NCBI GenBank assembly: GCA_965248255.1
Contig: CBDFIW010000001.1
Location: 124,001 to 188,000, forward strand
Length of the DNA stretch: 64,000 nucleotides
Direction: 5' to 3'
DNA from: JAKZVK01 sp965248255
GTDB taxonomy: Bacteria; Acidobacteriota; Terriglobia; Bryobacterales; UBA6623
Both the position numbers and the translations under genes were made by a program. Below the pieces are notes generated by a model that saw only the letters and a program-made list of their open reading frames with translations, had not been told where the DNA came from and ran no database searches. Shown here in pieces: positions 43,681 through 51,430 of the stretch. How positions within the stretch are numbered: the stretch's first letter is position 1; the number at the start of each line of letters is the position of its first letter.

Positions 43681-44160
43681 GTGAAGATCCGAACAGCGAT
43701 ATTATTTACAACGATCACGTTGCTGGCCCTGGGAGGATGCCAGGAGACCCCCGAGCCGGTTGCCGAACCCGTACCCGCGCCGCCTGCGCCTGTGGAGCCG
43801 GAGCCCGAACCAGCCGAACCCGAGGAGCCGGCACCGGCGCCTACTCCTAAAGTGGTGGCTGCTCCGGCACGGGGCGCCGTTGGAACGCCGAGATGGGCCG
43901 GGTTGAAGGGTAATGGTTGGATCATGATCCGCGGTGTGGACGAAGGAACCTACGAGAACTATTACCCCTCCGTCGTGAAGAAAGTCCAGACGGCGCTGCA
44001 AGCCGAGGGGCTTTATGACGGGCCGATCTCAGGCGTGCTGGATGAGGCAACGTCGAACGCAGTAGGTGAATATCAGAAGACCAAGAACCTGCATGTCTCT
44101 GGCGTACCCACACCACGCACGCGCGAGGCATTGAAGATTCCGCCACGGGTGCGAGAGTAG
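43681..44160 (+). CDS. Lipoprotein with peptidoglycan-binding domain
   Basis: 159 residues from the GTG at 43681 (GGAGG eight bases upstream). Lipobox LALGGC, a Pro/Glu-rich stalk, and a PG_binding_1 domain near the C-terminus (VVKKVQTALQAEGLYDGPIS, then ATSNAVGEYQKTKNLHVSG). Predicted to be anchored in the membrane and to bind cell-wall peptidoglycan. Cargo of the island, between repressor-end copies 3 and 4. Confidence 0.75.
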   Translation: MKIRTAILFTTITLLALGGCQETPEPVAEPVPAPPAPVEPEPEPAEPEEPAPAPTPKVVAAPARGAVGTPRWAGLKGNGWIMIRGVDEGTYENYYPSVVKKVQTALQAEGLYDGPISGVLDEATSNAVGEYQKTKNLHVSGVPTPRTREALKIPPRVRE

Positions 44161-44184
44161 AAGTCAGGACGTAGAAGCGCAGGG

Positions 44185-44287
44185 CGCTGGTGGCTTACCA
44201 GCGACAACCCGAAGCACAAACCGCTACCGTGGCCCAGGGCGGGTCGGGTGATCGGCCAGGTGATGTGGACAGGGAGGACGCTTGTGA
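44185..44287 (+). repeat. Repressor 3'-end copy 4
   Basis: The longest degenerate copy on this side: reads RWWLTSDNPKHKPLPWPRAG and then RVIGQVMWTGRTL, matching the last ~34 residues of the repressor. An extra base puts the old stop out of frame. GGGAGG and TTGTGAG are kept just before the Sel1 gene. Confidence 0.85.
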
Positions 44288-44300
44288 GGGGGAGCGAACG

Positions 44301-44765
44301 ATGAAACGGACACCACGGCGACCTCCGGCGGTTCTTGTCCTTTTGGTGCCGGCACTGATGCTAGTCGTGCCGTCAGTGCTCGCTCAGGACTCAGAGAAGT
44401 TCCAGGAGGTCCTCAGCCGGGCCGAGCAGGGCCACGCCGTCGCCCAATTCAACCTCGGACTCAAGTACGCGAAGGGCGAGGGTGTGCCGGAGAATGACGC
44501 GGAGGCGGTGAAGTGGTACCGCAAGGCTGCTGAACAAGGTAACGCCGTCGCCCAAGGCCAGCTCGGCTTCATGTACGCTCAGGGCAAGGGCGTGCCGGAG
44601 GATTACGTGCTCGCCTACGCCTGGCTGAACCTTGCCGCTGCACAAGGCATCAAGAACGCCCGCGAGACCAAGGACGTGCTCCGGCCGCGCATGACCCCCG
44701 AGCAAGTCGCCCGGGCACAGGAACTCAGCGCCACCCTGTTCAAGCGCATCAACGAGTCCCAGTGA
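44301..44765 (+). CDS. Secreted Sel1-repeat protein
   Basis: 154 residues from the ATG at 44301: signal peptide (VLLVPALMLVVPSVLAQ), then three Sel1-like repeats (AQFNLGLKYAKGEGVPEND, AVKWYRKAAEQGNAVAQGQ, YAWLNLAAAQG) and a helical tail. Sel1 proteins are usually scaffolds for protein contacts in the periplasm. Cargo between copies 4 and 5. Confidence 0.8.
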   Translation: MKRTPRRPPAVLVLLVPALMLVVPSVLAQDSEKFQEVLSRAEQGHAVAQFNLGLKYAKGEGVPENDAEAVKWYRKAAEQGNAVAQGQLGFMYAQGKGVPEDYVLAYAWLNLAAAQGIKNARETKDVLRPRMTPEQVARAQELSATLFKRINESQ

Positions 44766-44793
44766 GTTGCTGGGCGGCTCACACTGTTAGTTA

Positions 44794-44854
44794 AAGTGGC
44801 CCCGCGAGGCCGTGGTGATCGGACAGGTGATGTGGACGGGGAGGACGTTGTGAG
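44794..44854 (+). repeat. Repressor 3'-end copy 5 (exact, 61 bp)
   Basis: 61 bases identical to 42726-42786, the very end of the repressor gene including GGGGAGG and TTGTGAG. Perfect identity suggests a recent event, possibly recombination between the repressor and this site. Confidence 0.92.
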
Positions 44855-44872
44855 GACGCCGGCGCGGGGGGC

Positions 44873-44977
44873 CGCTGGTGGGCCGACAGCGACAACGGCG
44901 AGTACAAGCCCCGGCTGATGCGTGAGGACGATCAGACGCTCGGCCAGGTGGTCTGGTGGGCTCACACGGAAGATTGA
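44873..44977 (+). repeat. Repressor 3'-end copy 6 (divergent)
   Basis: Open for 34 codons to its own stop: RWWADSDNGEYKPRLM then REDDQTLGQVVWWAHTED. This is the C-terminal strand pattern of another S24 repressor, not a close copy of the local one. It directly follows copy 5. Confidence 0.75.
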
Positions 44978-45025
44978 GGGACGAACAAGAAGCACGGCTT
45001 GGTGCCAAGGTAGGGTCGATAGATC

Positions 45026-45235
45026 ATGGAGTTGTTGCTGATCCTGTTTGCTCTCGTGATCTTCTTCGGATGGGTGATCCTTCCCCTACTGTTGTGCGTC
45101 GTTGAGTTAAGAGTAGGGCCGAGGAAGCAGATGATGCCAGACCCATCCGACCACCAGGATGATCGCCAGCCGCAAGAACTTGAATGCTGCCGCAAGTCCC
45201 GCATGTCGTTGGTGAGTCGTTCGAGCGCAATGTAA
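45026..45235 (+). CDS. Possible small membrane protein
   Basis: 69 codons: a long hydrophobic segment (MELLLILFALVIFFGWVILP) and a polar tail. No strong Shine-Dalgarno and no family. It overlaps the approach to the gene at 45247. May be real or may be the front of a decayed gene. Confidence 0.4.
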   Translation: MELLLILFALVIFFGWVILPLLLCVVELRVGPRKQMMPDPSDHQDDRQPQELECCRKSRMSLVSRSSAM

Positions 45236-45246
45236 GGATCAGGGAA

Positions 45247-45729
45247 ATGTCGGAGTTGAAGGAAATCAGTCCGCTGTTGGCGGTGGTCGTCCCGTTGGTC
45301 GGCGCAGTCTTCGTGTGGTGCTTGAATGAATGCGCCAAGCGCCGGTGGGAAAAGTACAAACGCAAGGAGGAACGATACACCAACCTGCTCAAGTCTCTTT
45401 GCGGCTTCTATGTAAGCTCCCAGAATTCCGAACAGAAGAAGAAGTTCATTCAAGAGCTACGCCTCGCGTGGTTGTACTGTCCCGACAAAGTGATAAGGGC
45501 AGGCAACGCATTTCTCGCGACAGTTGAGACTAATGCCAGTTCTTCCGATGCGGAAAAGAAGGAGCGCGCTCTCGCCGAATTTGTGCTTGCTTTGAGACGA
45601 GACCTTAATTGCATGACCAGATTGACCGTTGACGAACACCGAAATTGGGAAAGCACTTCTCCCTTAAGCGCAGATAAGCGAACATTCCTCGACAAGGCAG
45701 ACTGCCGGACGCCTGACGCCATGACTTGA
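45247..45729 (+). CDS. Membrane-anchored hypothetical protein
   Basis: 160 residues from the ATG at 45247 (AAGGA upstream): one N-terminal membrane helix (ISPLLAVVVPLVGAVFVWCL), then a charged cytoplasmic helical domain (KYKRKEERYTNLLKSLCGFY). AT content is higher than in the chromosomal neighbours, as for the next gene, which fits foreign cargo. Confidence 0.6.
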   Translation: MSELKEISPLLAVVVPLVGAVFVWCLNECAKRRWEKYKRKEERYTNLLKSLCGFYVSSQNSEQKKKFIQELRLAWLYCPDKVIRAGNAFLATVETNASSSDAEKKERALAEFVLALRRDLNCMTRLTVDEHRNWESTSPLSADKRTFLDKADCRTPDAMT

Positions 45730-45774
45730 TGATGGCAGCAACCGAACCCGGAACAGACGAAGAGGGCGAGCAAT

Positions 45775-46515
45775 ATGGGAAACAAAGAAATCAAGCTTAC
45801 AACTGCAATGAACATGACGTTCTTGCTGGCCTTAATGCTTGGTGGATGTGACACTTCCTCAGAACCAGAAGGGGGGCAGCCCCTTCCCGGCACCACACAG
45901 AGAGTCCCAGCAACGGACAGCCCTTCAGTTGAAGAACAAAAGAGTCAGGGGAGCAGAGCAAAGGAAGAGATCCGGCAAGAGGAACGAACATCTGCCACGT
46001 CCGGCCCGTTCGGGGTGAGCATGGGAGACCCCATCGGCAAAGCGGAGGGCATAACCCCAGGCGGGGTGCCCTATGCGGATATTCCCAAAGAAAACCTCCC
46101 TGCCTGGTTTGAAACAGCTACGGTCTACGGAACGAAAACAACCGGCGCATGCTTAATCAGAGCATCCATGACAGAGAGAAATGTAGATTCTGGCGGGGTT
46201 TATGCCCGAGAACGCATTGACGACCTCGCCGAACGCCTAACCAAAAAGTACGGTACACCAAAGAAGAAATATTCGTTTCTTCAGGCCGGAAGTATATGGA
46301 ATCGCTCGCAGTACTGGATGATGGCCCTGCTAAGACGCGAGAGGACGCATGCATATTTCTGGACGCTTGAGGCCCCGATAGGTGGGGTGGAAGCGTTGAG
46401 CGTCCGATTAAGGGCAGCGGATGCAACCACCGCCATCATTGATCTACAGTACGAGTTCACAAACGCAAATCAGTGTGTGGAAGAAGGGGCTGCGAAGGTG
46501 GACGCGGCCCTGTAG
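45775..46515 (+). CDS. Lipoprotein, unknown function
   Basis: 246 residues: lipobox LALMLGGC, a Ser/Glu-rich linker and a compact domain from about residue 75 (GPFGVSMGDPIGKAEG, IDDLAERLTKKYGTPKKKY). The domain recalls small periplasmic proteins that compare two states of a substrate, but I cannot name a family. Confidence 0.6.
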   Translation: MGNKEIKLTTAMNMTFLLALMLGGCDTSSEPEGGQPLPGTTQRVPATDSPSVEEQKSQGSRAKEEIRQEERTSATSGPFGVSMGDPIGKAEGITPGGVPYADIPKENLPAWFETATVYGTKTTGACLIRASMTERNVDSGGVYARERIDDLAERLTKKYGTPKKKYSFLQAGSIWNRSQYWMMALLRRERTHAYFWTLEAPIGGVEALSVRLRAADATTAIIDLQYEFTNANQCVEEGAAKVDAAL

Positions 46516-46536
46516 CCATAGAGGTAGAAAAACATC

Positions 46537-46975
46537 CTGATATCGCCCCTGGCGCTTCTCCCCGTTGCCCTTCTCGCAGCCACTAGCGCCGCCGCCGAGA
46601 CCTGGCGCGGCCTCACCGTAGCCCCCGAAAACCGCTGTTCGCCCTACTCGGCCCGTGACTACCGCTATCCGTCTTCAGTCGAGCGCCGCATCGTCGCCAA
46701 GCAGGGCGGGAAGATCTACAGCCCCTACACGGGCCGGTACTTCAAGAGCATCCGTGAGACCGACATCGAGCACATCGTAAGCGCGGGCGGAAGCCCACGA
46801 CAGCGGCCTGTGCGCGGCGAAGCGAAGGACGCGCCGGCGCTTCGCACGGGACCTGCTCAACCTCACGCTGGCTTCGCCGCGTGTCAACCGCCACGCCAAG
46901 AGCGACCGTGACGCGGCGGAGTGGCTGCCTGATCTGAACCGATGCTGGTTCGCTGCTAGAATGGAACCACCATGA
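46537..46975 (+). pseudogene. Broken secreted HNH (DUF1524-like) nuclease
   Basis: Signal peptide-like start (ISPLALLPVALLAATSAAAE) without an ATG, then YFKSIRETDIEHIVS. After one extra base near 46781 the reading continues RAEAHDSGLCAAKRR, LNLTLASPRVNRHAKSD and AAEWLPDLNRCWFAARM to a stop. The DIEHIV, EAHDSG and N-x3-H elements are those of GmrSD/DUF1524-type secreted HNH nucleases. Frameshifted and without a start codon. Confidence 0.75.
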
Positions 46976-47224
46976 GCACGCAACACCTTCGATAGTTGGG
47001 AGCAGTCGCATCACGATCTTCCATGAAGGAGGAAAGCTGTACGTCGAACAGAAGTTTACAGATGGGAGCAGCCTCAAGGAAGAGTTGGTCGAAAAGCGGT
47101 CGCCGCTGGTCGTCGCTTCGATCAGGTCGGCGGTGCCACGGCTGGGGATCATTGGATCCTCGACTCTCGCGGGAACCTGCAGCTGCACAACAATGATGGA
47201 CTGTTTAGGACAGCCAAGAGATGA
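46972..47224 (+). pseudogene. Remnant of a small protein gene
   Basis: The ATG at 46972 overlaps the HNH stop (ATGA) but meets TAG after seven codons. A shifted frame reads ITIFHEGGKLYVEQKFTDGS and, after one missing G at 47108-47109, RRFDQVGGATAGDHW then SRGNLQLHNNDGLFRTAKR. The product resembles short proteins often found beside such secreted nucleases. At least two lesions. Confidence 0.55.
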
Positions 47225-47355
47225 TTGGAAATAACGCAGTCCGGGCTGATCCTGACCAGCAATCGCGGACTTGCGCGAGGCCATCAACGTCTGAACGAGT
47301 CCTGATAGTCGGGGCGGACCCCTTGTCTTGTCTGAGGGGCATGGGAGAATAAGCC

Positions 47356-47874
47356 ATGCAGCGTCAACGCGGCGGCGTGTGGAAGCGGATACTTGCTCTC
47401 CCGCTGTGCGCGTGCTTGCTGGTGTCATGCAGCATGCGTACTGTCCGGGTTCAGAATCCGGTCCTGTCCAGCGGTCAAGAAGCACCTACCGTTGAACCCG
47501 CGACCCAGTCGTGGAAGTCCGTGGCCTTCATTCCCGTAGTTTCATCTGTTGAGGTAGACCTCACGACGGGCGAAACCATCACTGGTAAATTTCGTTCGGC
47601 AGATGAGCGAGAGCTTGTTCTCGGACAGGATGGGCTCCTGAGGCGAGTGTCGCGAGCGGAAATTCGGCGCGTGATTCTGTATAAAGGGCGCCACACGGGT
47701 CGCGGCGCTCTGTGGGGACTCGGTATCGGCGCAGCCTCTGGATTGGTCACGGGGATTATGTTGCGCTGCTGCGTAGTCCCCGTTACACTGGACGTCGCCG
47801 TACTAGGACTTGGGATGGGAGCCTTGCTCGGCACTCTTGTTCGGGAGCGGGCTGTCATTTACGAGGTACCTTGA
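47356..47874 (+). CDS. Lipoprotein with glycine-zipper membrane segment
   Basis: 172 residues: lipobox LPLCACLLVSC, a beta-rich middle (VEVDLTTGETITGKFRS, VSRAEIRRVILYKGRHTG), then two Gly-rich hydrophobic helices (ALWGLGIGAASGLVTGIML, VAVLGLGMGALLGTLV). Glycine-zipper lipoproteins sit in envelopes; exact role unknown. Last plus-strand cargo gene. Confidence 0.6.
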   Translation: MQRQRGGVWKRILALPLCACLLVSCSMRTVRVQNPVLSSGQEAPTVEPATQSWKSVAFIPVVSSVEVDLTTGETITGKFRSADERELVLGQDGLLRRVSRAEIRRVILYKGRHTGRGALWGLGIGAASGLVTGIMLRCCVVPVTLDVAVLGLGMGALLGTLVRERAVIYEVP

Positions 47875-47958
47875 TTCTACGGAACACCGGCGACTCAGAA
47901 GCGGCTCCGATGCGCTGGAGAGCGTGCTGTCGGCTTGCGAATCGACGGAGATGGATCG

Positions 47959-48519
47959 TTAGAATTTATCTGCCAACCGGACGGCAAGGTCCCGATCTAT
48001 GCGTGGGCAGACCTCTTGTAGCTGTTCAGCCGTGAGGCCCCCAATCCGATAGCCGGCCTTGCGCAGGAGCCGGATCGCTGCCGGGAGCTCGTCCATCAAT
48101 GGATAGACGAGGCGTTCTGCCTCAATGTACGGTTCACAAGGAGCAAATGTAACGGGCACGGCTTTGTTCTGGTACCAAGTCGCCAGGCCTTCCTCCAGTA
48201 CATTCGTCGGAGGAAGGCGTGGGTCCAGCAGGTGTAGGCACTCGTGTGCTAGCTGCCAGCGTGCGACCCGTGCGTTGTCGAGCGGCTGCGGGCTCAGATG
48301 CACAATGACATGCTTCCCGGCGGGGTCCGTGTTCGGAAACCAGACATGGGGCTTCTCTGTCGGCGAGTCAACGAGTTCGATGCCCAGGATGGTGAAAGAT
48401 GAATCCCGAGGCCCAAACTGTTGTTCCGGGTCTGCCAGATAGCCGCCTAAATACTGCGGCAGGGACTTGGGGCTATAGGCGCCATCCGGGTCTGGACGGG
48501 TGACGAAATATTGCTTCAT
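47959..48519 (-). CDS. Putative zinc metallopeptidase (HExxH)
   Basis: 186 residues with a zincin motif, WQLAHECLHLLDP, followed after a short gap by the downstream Glu helix VLEEGLATWY, the gluzincin-like third ligand. No signal peptide, so it is likely cytoplasmic. Coupled by ATGA to a small helical protein gene. Could be an ImmA/IrrE-like regulatory protease or a toxin; unproven. Confidence 0.6.
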   Translation of the reverse strand: MKQYFVTRPDPDGAYSPKSLPQYLGGYLADPEQQFGPRDSSFTILGIELVDSPTEKPHVWFPNTDPAGKHVIVHLSPQPLDNARVARWQLAHECLHLLDPRLPPTNVLEEGLATWYQNKAVPVTFAPCEPYIEAERLVYPLMDELPAAIRLLRKAGYRIGGLTAEQLQEVCPRIDRDLAVRLADKF

Positions 48520-48716
48520 CGCCGAGCGGAGAGCATGCCCGTCAAAGCAATGTCGGCTCCCTCGTCGGGCAGTGCATCGTGAAATCTATCGTGCAGGACT
48601 TTGTGCAGGGCTTCGAGTCGTTCAAGTTCTTGTTTCTTCTCTTCGATCAGAATGCGGAGGACCTGCATCGAGGTCGGCCTGCCTTGAGATATTCGATGCT
48701 CTTGCGCCGCTTCCAT
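48516..48716 (-). CDS. Small helical protein, partner of the metallopeptidase
   Basis: 66 residues, almost entirely one helix or coiled coil (MQVLRILIEEKKQELERLEA). Its stop overlaps the metallopeptidase start. A small gene feeding into a zincin gene resembles regulator/protease or antitoxin/toxin pairs, but no HTH is evident. Confidence 0.5.
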   Translation of the reverse strand: MEAAQEHRISQGRPTSMQVLRILIEEKKQELERLEALHKVLHDRFHDALPDEGADIALTGMLSARR

Positions 48717-48747
48717 GACATCTTCAGTTTAACGCTAGCAGGACACC

Positions 48748-48984
48748 TCACTCCCGCACGTAGGGCACCCAGACCAAACCCTCGATCGAGGTCGTCCAGT
48801 TGCCCTCGGCGTCGGCGCTTACGGGCGCCAGTTCCTCGGCGGTGTAGTCGCGGTCCTCGACGCCCTCGCAGACCCACAGGGTGTGCTTGGTCTCGTCGGG
48901 GTCGGTGAACGGCCCGAAGGCCCGGAAGTCGGTGGTGGCCAGCTTGTCGTGCGCGCCCGTGGTCAGCATGCGGTATTTTTTCAT
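48748..48984 (-). CDS. Small phage-type protein
   Basis: 78 residues starting MKKYRMLTTGAHDKLATTDF, acidic, beta-rich, ending IEGLVWVPYVRE. Such proteins occur in phage genomes without known function. Gene spacing suggests transcription with the broken hydroxylase gene upstream. Confidence 0.5.
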   Translation of the reverse strand: MKKYRMLTTGAHDKLATTDFRAFGPFTDPDETKHTLWVCEGVEDRDYTAEELAPVSADAEGNWTTSIEGLVWVPYVRE

Positions 48985-49032
48985 ATTCCCAACACCCTCT
49001 TACCTTCCTCGACAGCCAGGGACTTGACGACC

Positions 49033-49080
49033 TCAAAGGCGGAAGAGCAGCTCGTGGATGAGGTTCATATCCCGTTTCAT
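49033..49080 (-). pseudogene. Possible DUF2513 N-terminal remnant
   Basis: Fifteen codons reading MKRDMNLIHELLFRL. The start matches the highly conserved beginning of DUF2513 phage proteins, then a stop intervenes. Too short to be sure. Confidence 0.3.
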
Positions 49081-49081
49081 G

Positions 49082-50062
49082 TCAATTTCGCTCCGCCGTC
49101 CAGACCACCAAACTGATCCGCGTACCCTTGCGGACGGGCCGCACCTGATGCGGATGCGTGATCCTCGAAGGCCAGCACAGCAGCCAGCCGTCGGGAATCA
49201 GCGTGTCGGCGTAGTTCTGCCGGGGGAACAGCAGTTCCCCACCATCGCAGGCTTTCCGAAGCCTCACCGAGCACGAGAAGTAGGAGATGTCCTCATGCAG
49301 CCGGATCGAGGGCTGCCGCTCTTTGCTGTAGCGGATCAGGAAGGAGTCGGACAGGTCTTTCCACTTCGCGGGCCGCCAGCGGGCGTCAATGACCGGCGCG
49401 AGATGTTCTTTCAGCGCCTTGGCCAGACCCTCCCACAGATGGCTGTCGATATGTTTGATGCGCAGCTCGTCGCCCGGCACGTTGTCGCCGGGCAGGGGCT
49501 CCCACAAGGCAGGGACCGCCGCCGCCATCGCAAGCAGCTCCTTGAGGCTGTCCGAGTCCAGGAGCGGCATAGCCAAGATGCCGTCGGCAACCTCCATCCA
49601 GTCGCCGATCCCGCCGTCAAGATGCAGTTCGCGGTATCCGAGCGGACGGGCAACATCGAGACTGCCGGGGCCGTTGGCGTGCAGCAGGGCCGGGTAACAG
49701 CGCGTGACGTGGTTGAAGGGCCAGCCGCCGCGCCGGTGGATGTCCTTGTGGGCGTGAGAAAGCGATTGGAACAGATACGCTTCGCGGTCAATATGCCATG
49801 CCGCGGGATTGTCGAGGATGCGCCGCTGAAGCCAGAGCTGATCGTCGAGGTGTTGCGGATCGTCCAGATCGGGGTCGTCGAGCACTGCGAGGATGTCTTC
49901 ACCGAAGCCCATCCAGGTTCCCGAACAGGGATAGCGATAGGGCGCCTCATCATTGCCCGCCATCTTGTCGAAGCGTGGGGCGAGCCTTTTGTCCGGCCAA
50001 CAGGTCCGTTCCTCGCCCGAGCCGGCTCCCGGCTCGCGGCTTTCCAGCAGACCAACCGCCCC
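49082..50062 (-). pseudogene. N-terminally truncated PLOD-like glycosyltransferase/2OG-Fe(II) hydroxylase
   Basis: 326 codons are open with no proper start; a later ATG at 49963 lies inside a conserved domain. The first half matches the end of the PLOD (lysyl hydroxylase) glycosyltransferase domain: CWPDKRLAPRF, YPCSGTWMGFG, LDDQLWLQRRIL, IDREAYLFQSL and YPALLHANGPG. The second half is a prolyl/lysyl hydroxylase-type dioxygenase: Fe ligands His and Asp in RLHEDISYFS, His in ITHPHQVRPV and Arg in KGTRISLVVW. The glycosyltransferase N-terminus is missing just inside the island's right end. Confidence 0.75.
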
Positions 50063-50111
50063 CTACATCGGTGAAGAATGTGCGTGTTCGCCGTGCCTTC
50101 GCCATCCGCTT

Positions 50112-50131
50112 TGTACAACTGGTGTACAACG
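50112..50131. repeat. Right att-like direct repeat
   Basis: TGTACAACTGGTGTACAACG, identical to 31166-31185. It marks the change from phage-type genes to the chromosomal DUF4331 cluster. Confidence 0.7.
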
Positions 50132-50239
50132 CAGGTGTATTTCCTGGAGTTCAGGGAAGTTGGTGAGCTTATAGAATCAGTAACTTGCAGAAACAAAAGG
50201 GGCGCAAGAAGTTGCCCCCCCCGAATTACGACGTTTGAT

Positions 50240-51362
50240 AGCCCCGGGCTGAACCAAGTGCAGACCTACACCGTGACCATGATGAGGGACGGCGTCAGCC
50301 AGGAGTTGACCAACCCGGACGGAGGCCCGTTCTATGCGGTTCCGGGCAACGCCGGCCCGCGCACGATGGACTACGGGGCGTTGTTTGATGCGGCAACCTA
50401 CGACCTGGGGGATGGCGTGAACGTGTTCGCCGGGACCGTGGACGATCCCTTCTGGATTGATCTCGGCGCGGCCTTTGATACGGCCAATTTCCGCACGCTG
50501 GCGAGCGGCGTCCCCGGCGTGCTTACCGCTGAGGAAGACGCGTCCAAAGAACGCGTCCAAAGAGAACCTCGCAAGCGACACGATTTCGGGTTATGCCGTC
50601 AACGCCATCGCTATCGAGGTGCCGATCTCGATGATACGCCGTTCCGACGGCCTCGGCGTGCGGTCTCCTAATTCCACGATCGGGGCGTGGGGGACGACGT
50701 CCCGGCCGCGGGAGCTGGTGAATCCGAGGATTCGGGTGTTCCCCGCACAGTTCCGCCAAGTCCAGCGCATGGGCAACCCGCTCATCAATGAGCTGATCAT
50801 TGGAATTGGATCGAAGGACCGTTTCAGCATGGATACACCTAAAGCGGATGCCCAGTTCGCGGACTTCTTCCTGGGCCCGCCGATTGCCCGAATCGTCGAG
50901 GCGCTCTACGGCGGCGCCCTTACGATTCCTGAAGCACCACGGCTCGACCTTCTTCCGCTGGTCATCTACACGGCACCCATCATCAGCCCCCTGGCCGAAG
51001 CGTTCACGCCGGCCGGACCCATCGCCGACATCCTGCGTTTGAACGTGTCGGTTCCGGCCACGCCCGTGTCTTCGGCAAGCCGCCTGGGATTGATTGGCGG
51101 CGACCCGACCGGTTACCCCAACGGCCGCCGGCTTTTCGACGACGTGGTCGATATCGTGCTCCGTGTGGGTGTTGGCGGCGTACTCGCCACCGACGCTGAT
51201 GGGGAGAGCCTGAACCGCTTCCCGAACAACCGGCTTGGTGACGGGGTGAACGTCAATGACGTGCCCTATCGCACTAGCTTTCCCTACCTGGCGAATTGTC
51301 CGGACGGCCGCAACCGCCGTCACATCGATCCGGGTGAGGACGGCGGAGGGCCGGTCGACTAA
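50240..51362 (+). pseudogene. Truncated, frameshifted DUF4331 gene
   Basis: Homologous to the DUF4331 gene at 54532. It begins in mid-domain (SPGLNQVQTYTVTMMRDG) with the N-terminal third absent. It is thrown out of frame by a 13-bp tandem duplication at 50538-50563; with one copy removed the reading runs EEDASKENLASDTISGYAVN and on to the stop. The C-terminal end (YPNGRRLFDDVVDIVLRVG, NDVPYRTSFPYLANCPDGRN) matches the family. Members are exported proteins of unknown function. Confidence 0.85.
50538..50563. repeat. 13-bp tandem duplication causing a frameshift
   Basis: ACGCGTCCAAAGA occurs twice head to tail. Loss of one copy restores the DUF4331 reading frame exactly. Confidence 0.92.
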
Positions 51363-51430
51363 AAGTGGGCGGCCGCGCTCGGGCATGCGGGCGTGGCCGC
51401 TCCCTCTTTTCACGAAAGGGAGTTGGCTCT

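Larger units (their letters stand above)
31166..50131. mobile_element. Capsid-less prophage-like genomic island next to tRNA-Leu
   Basis: 18,966 bp bounded by an exact 20-bp direct repeat. Gene order from the left end: integrase, excisionase-like gene, replication and recombination operon (minus strand), Cro/S24-repressor switch at 42 kb, then exported-protein cargo (plus strand), then a minus-strand block ending in a broken hydroxylase gene. I see no terminase, portal, capsid, tail or lysis gene. It is therefore either a phage satellite or a prophage that has lost its structural half. Confidence 0.75.

Noticed and set aside
43440..43860. Possible CRISPR or tandem repeat array
   Set aside because: The repeats are Pro/Glu codons of two lipoprotein stalks, without regular spacers. 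No CRISPR array was seen anywhere in the window.
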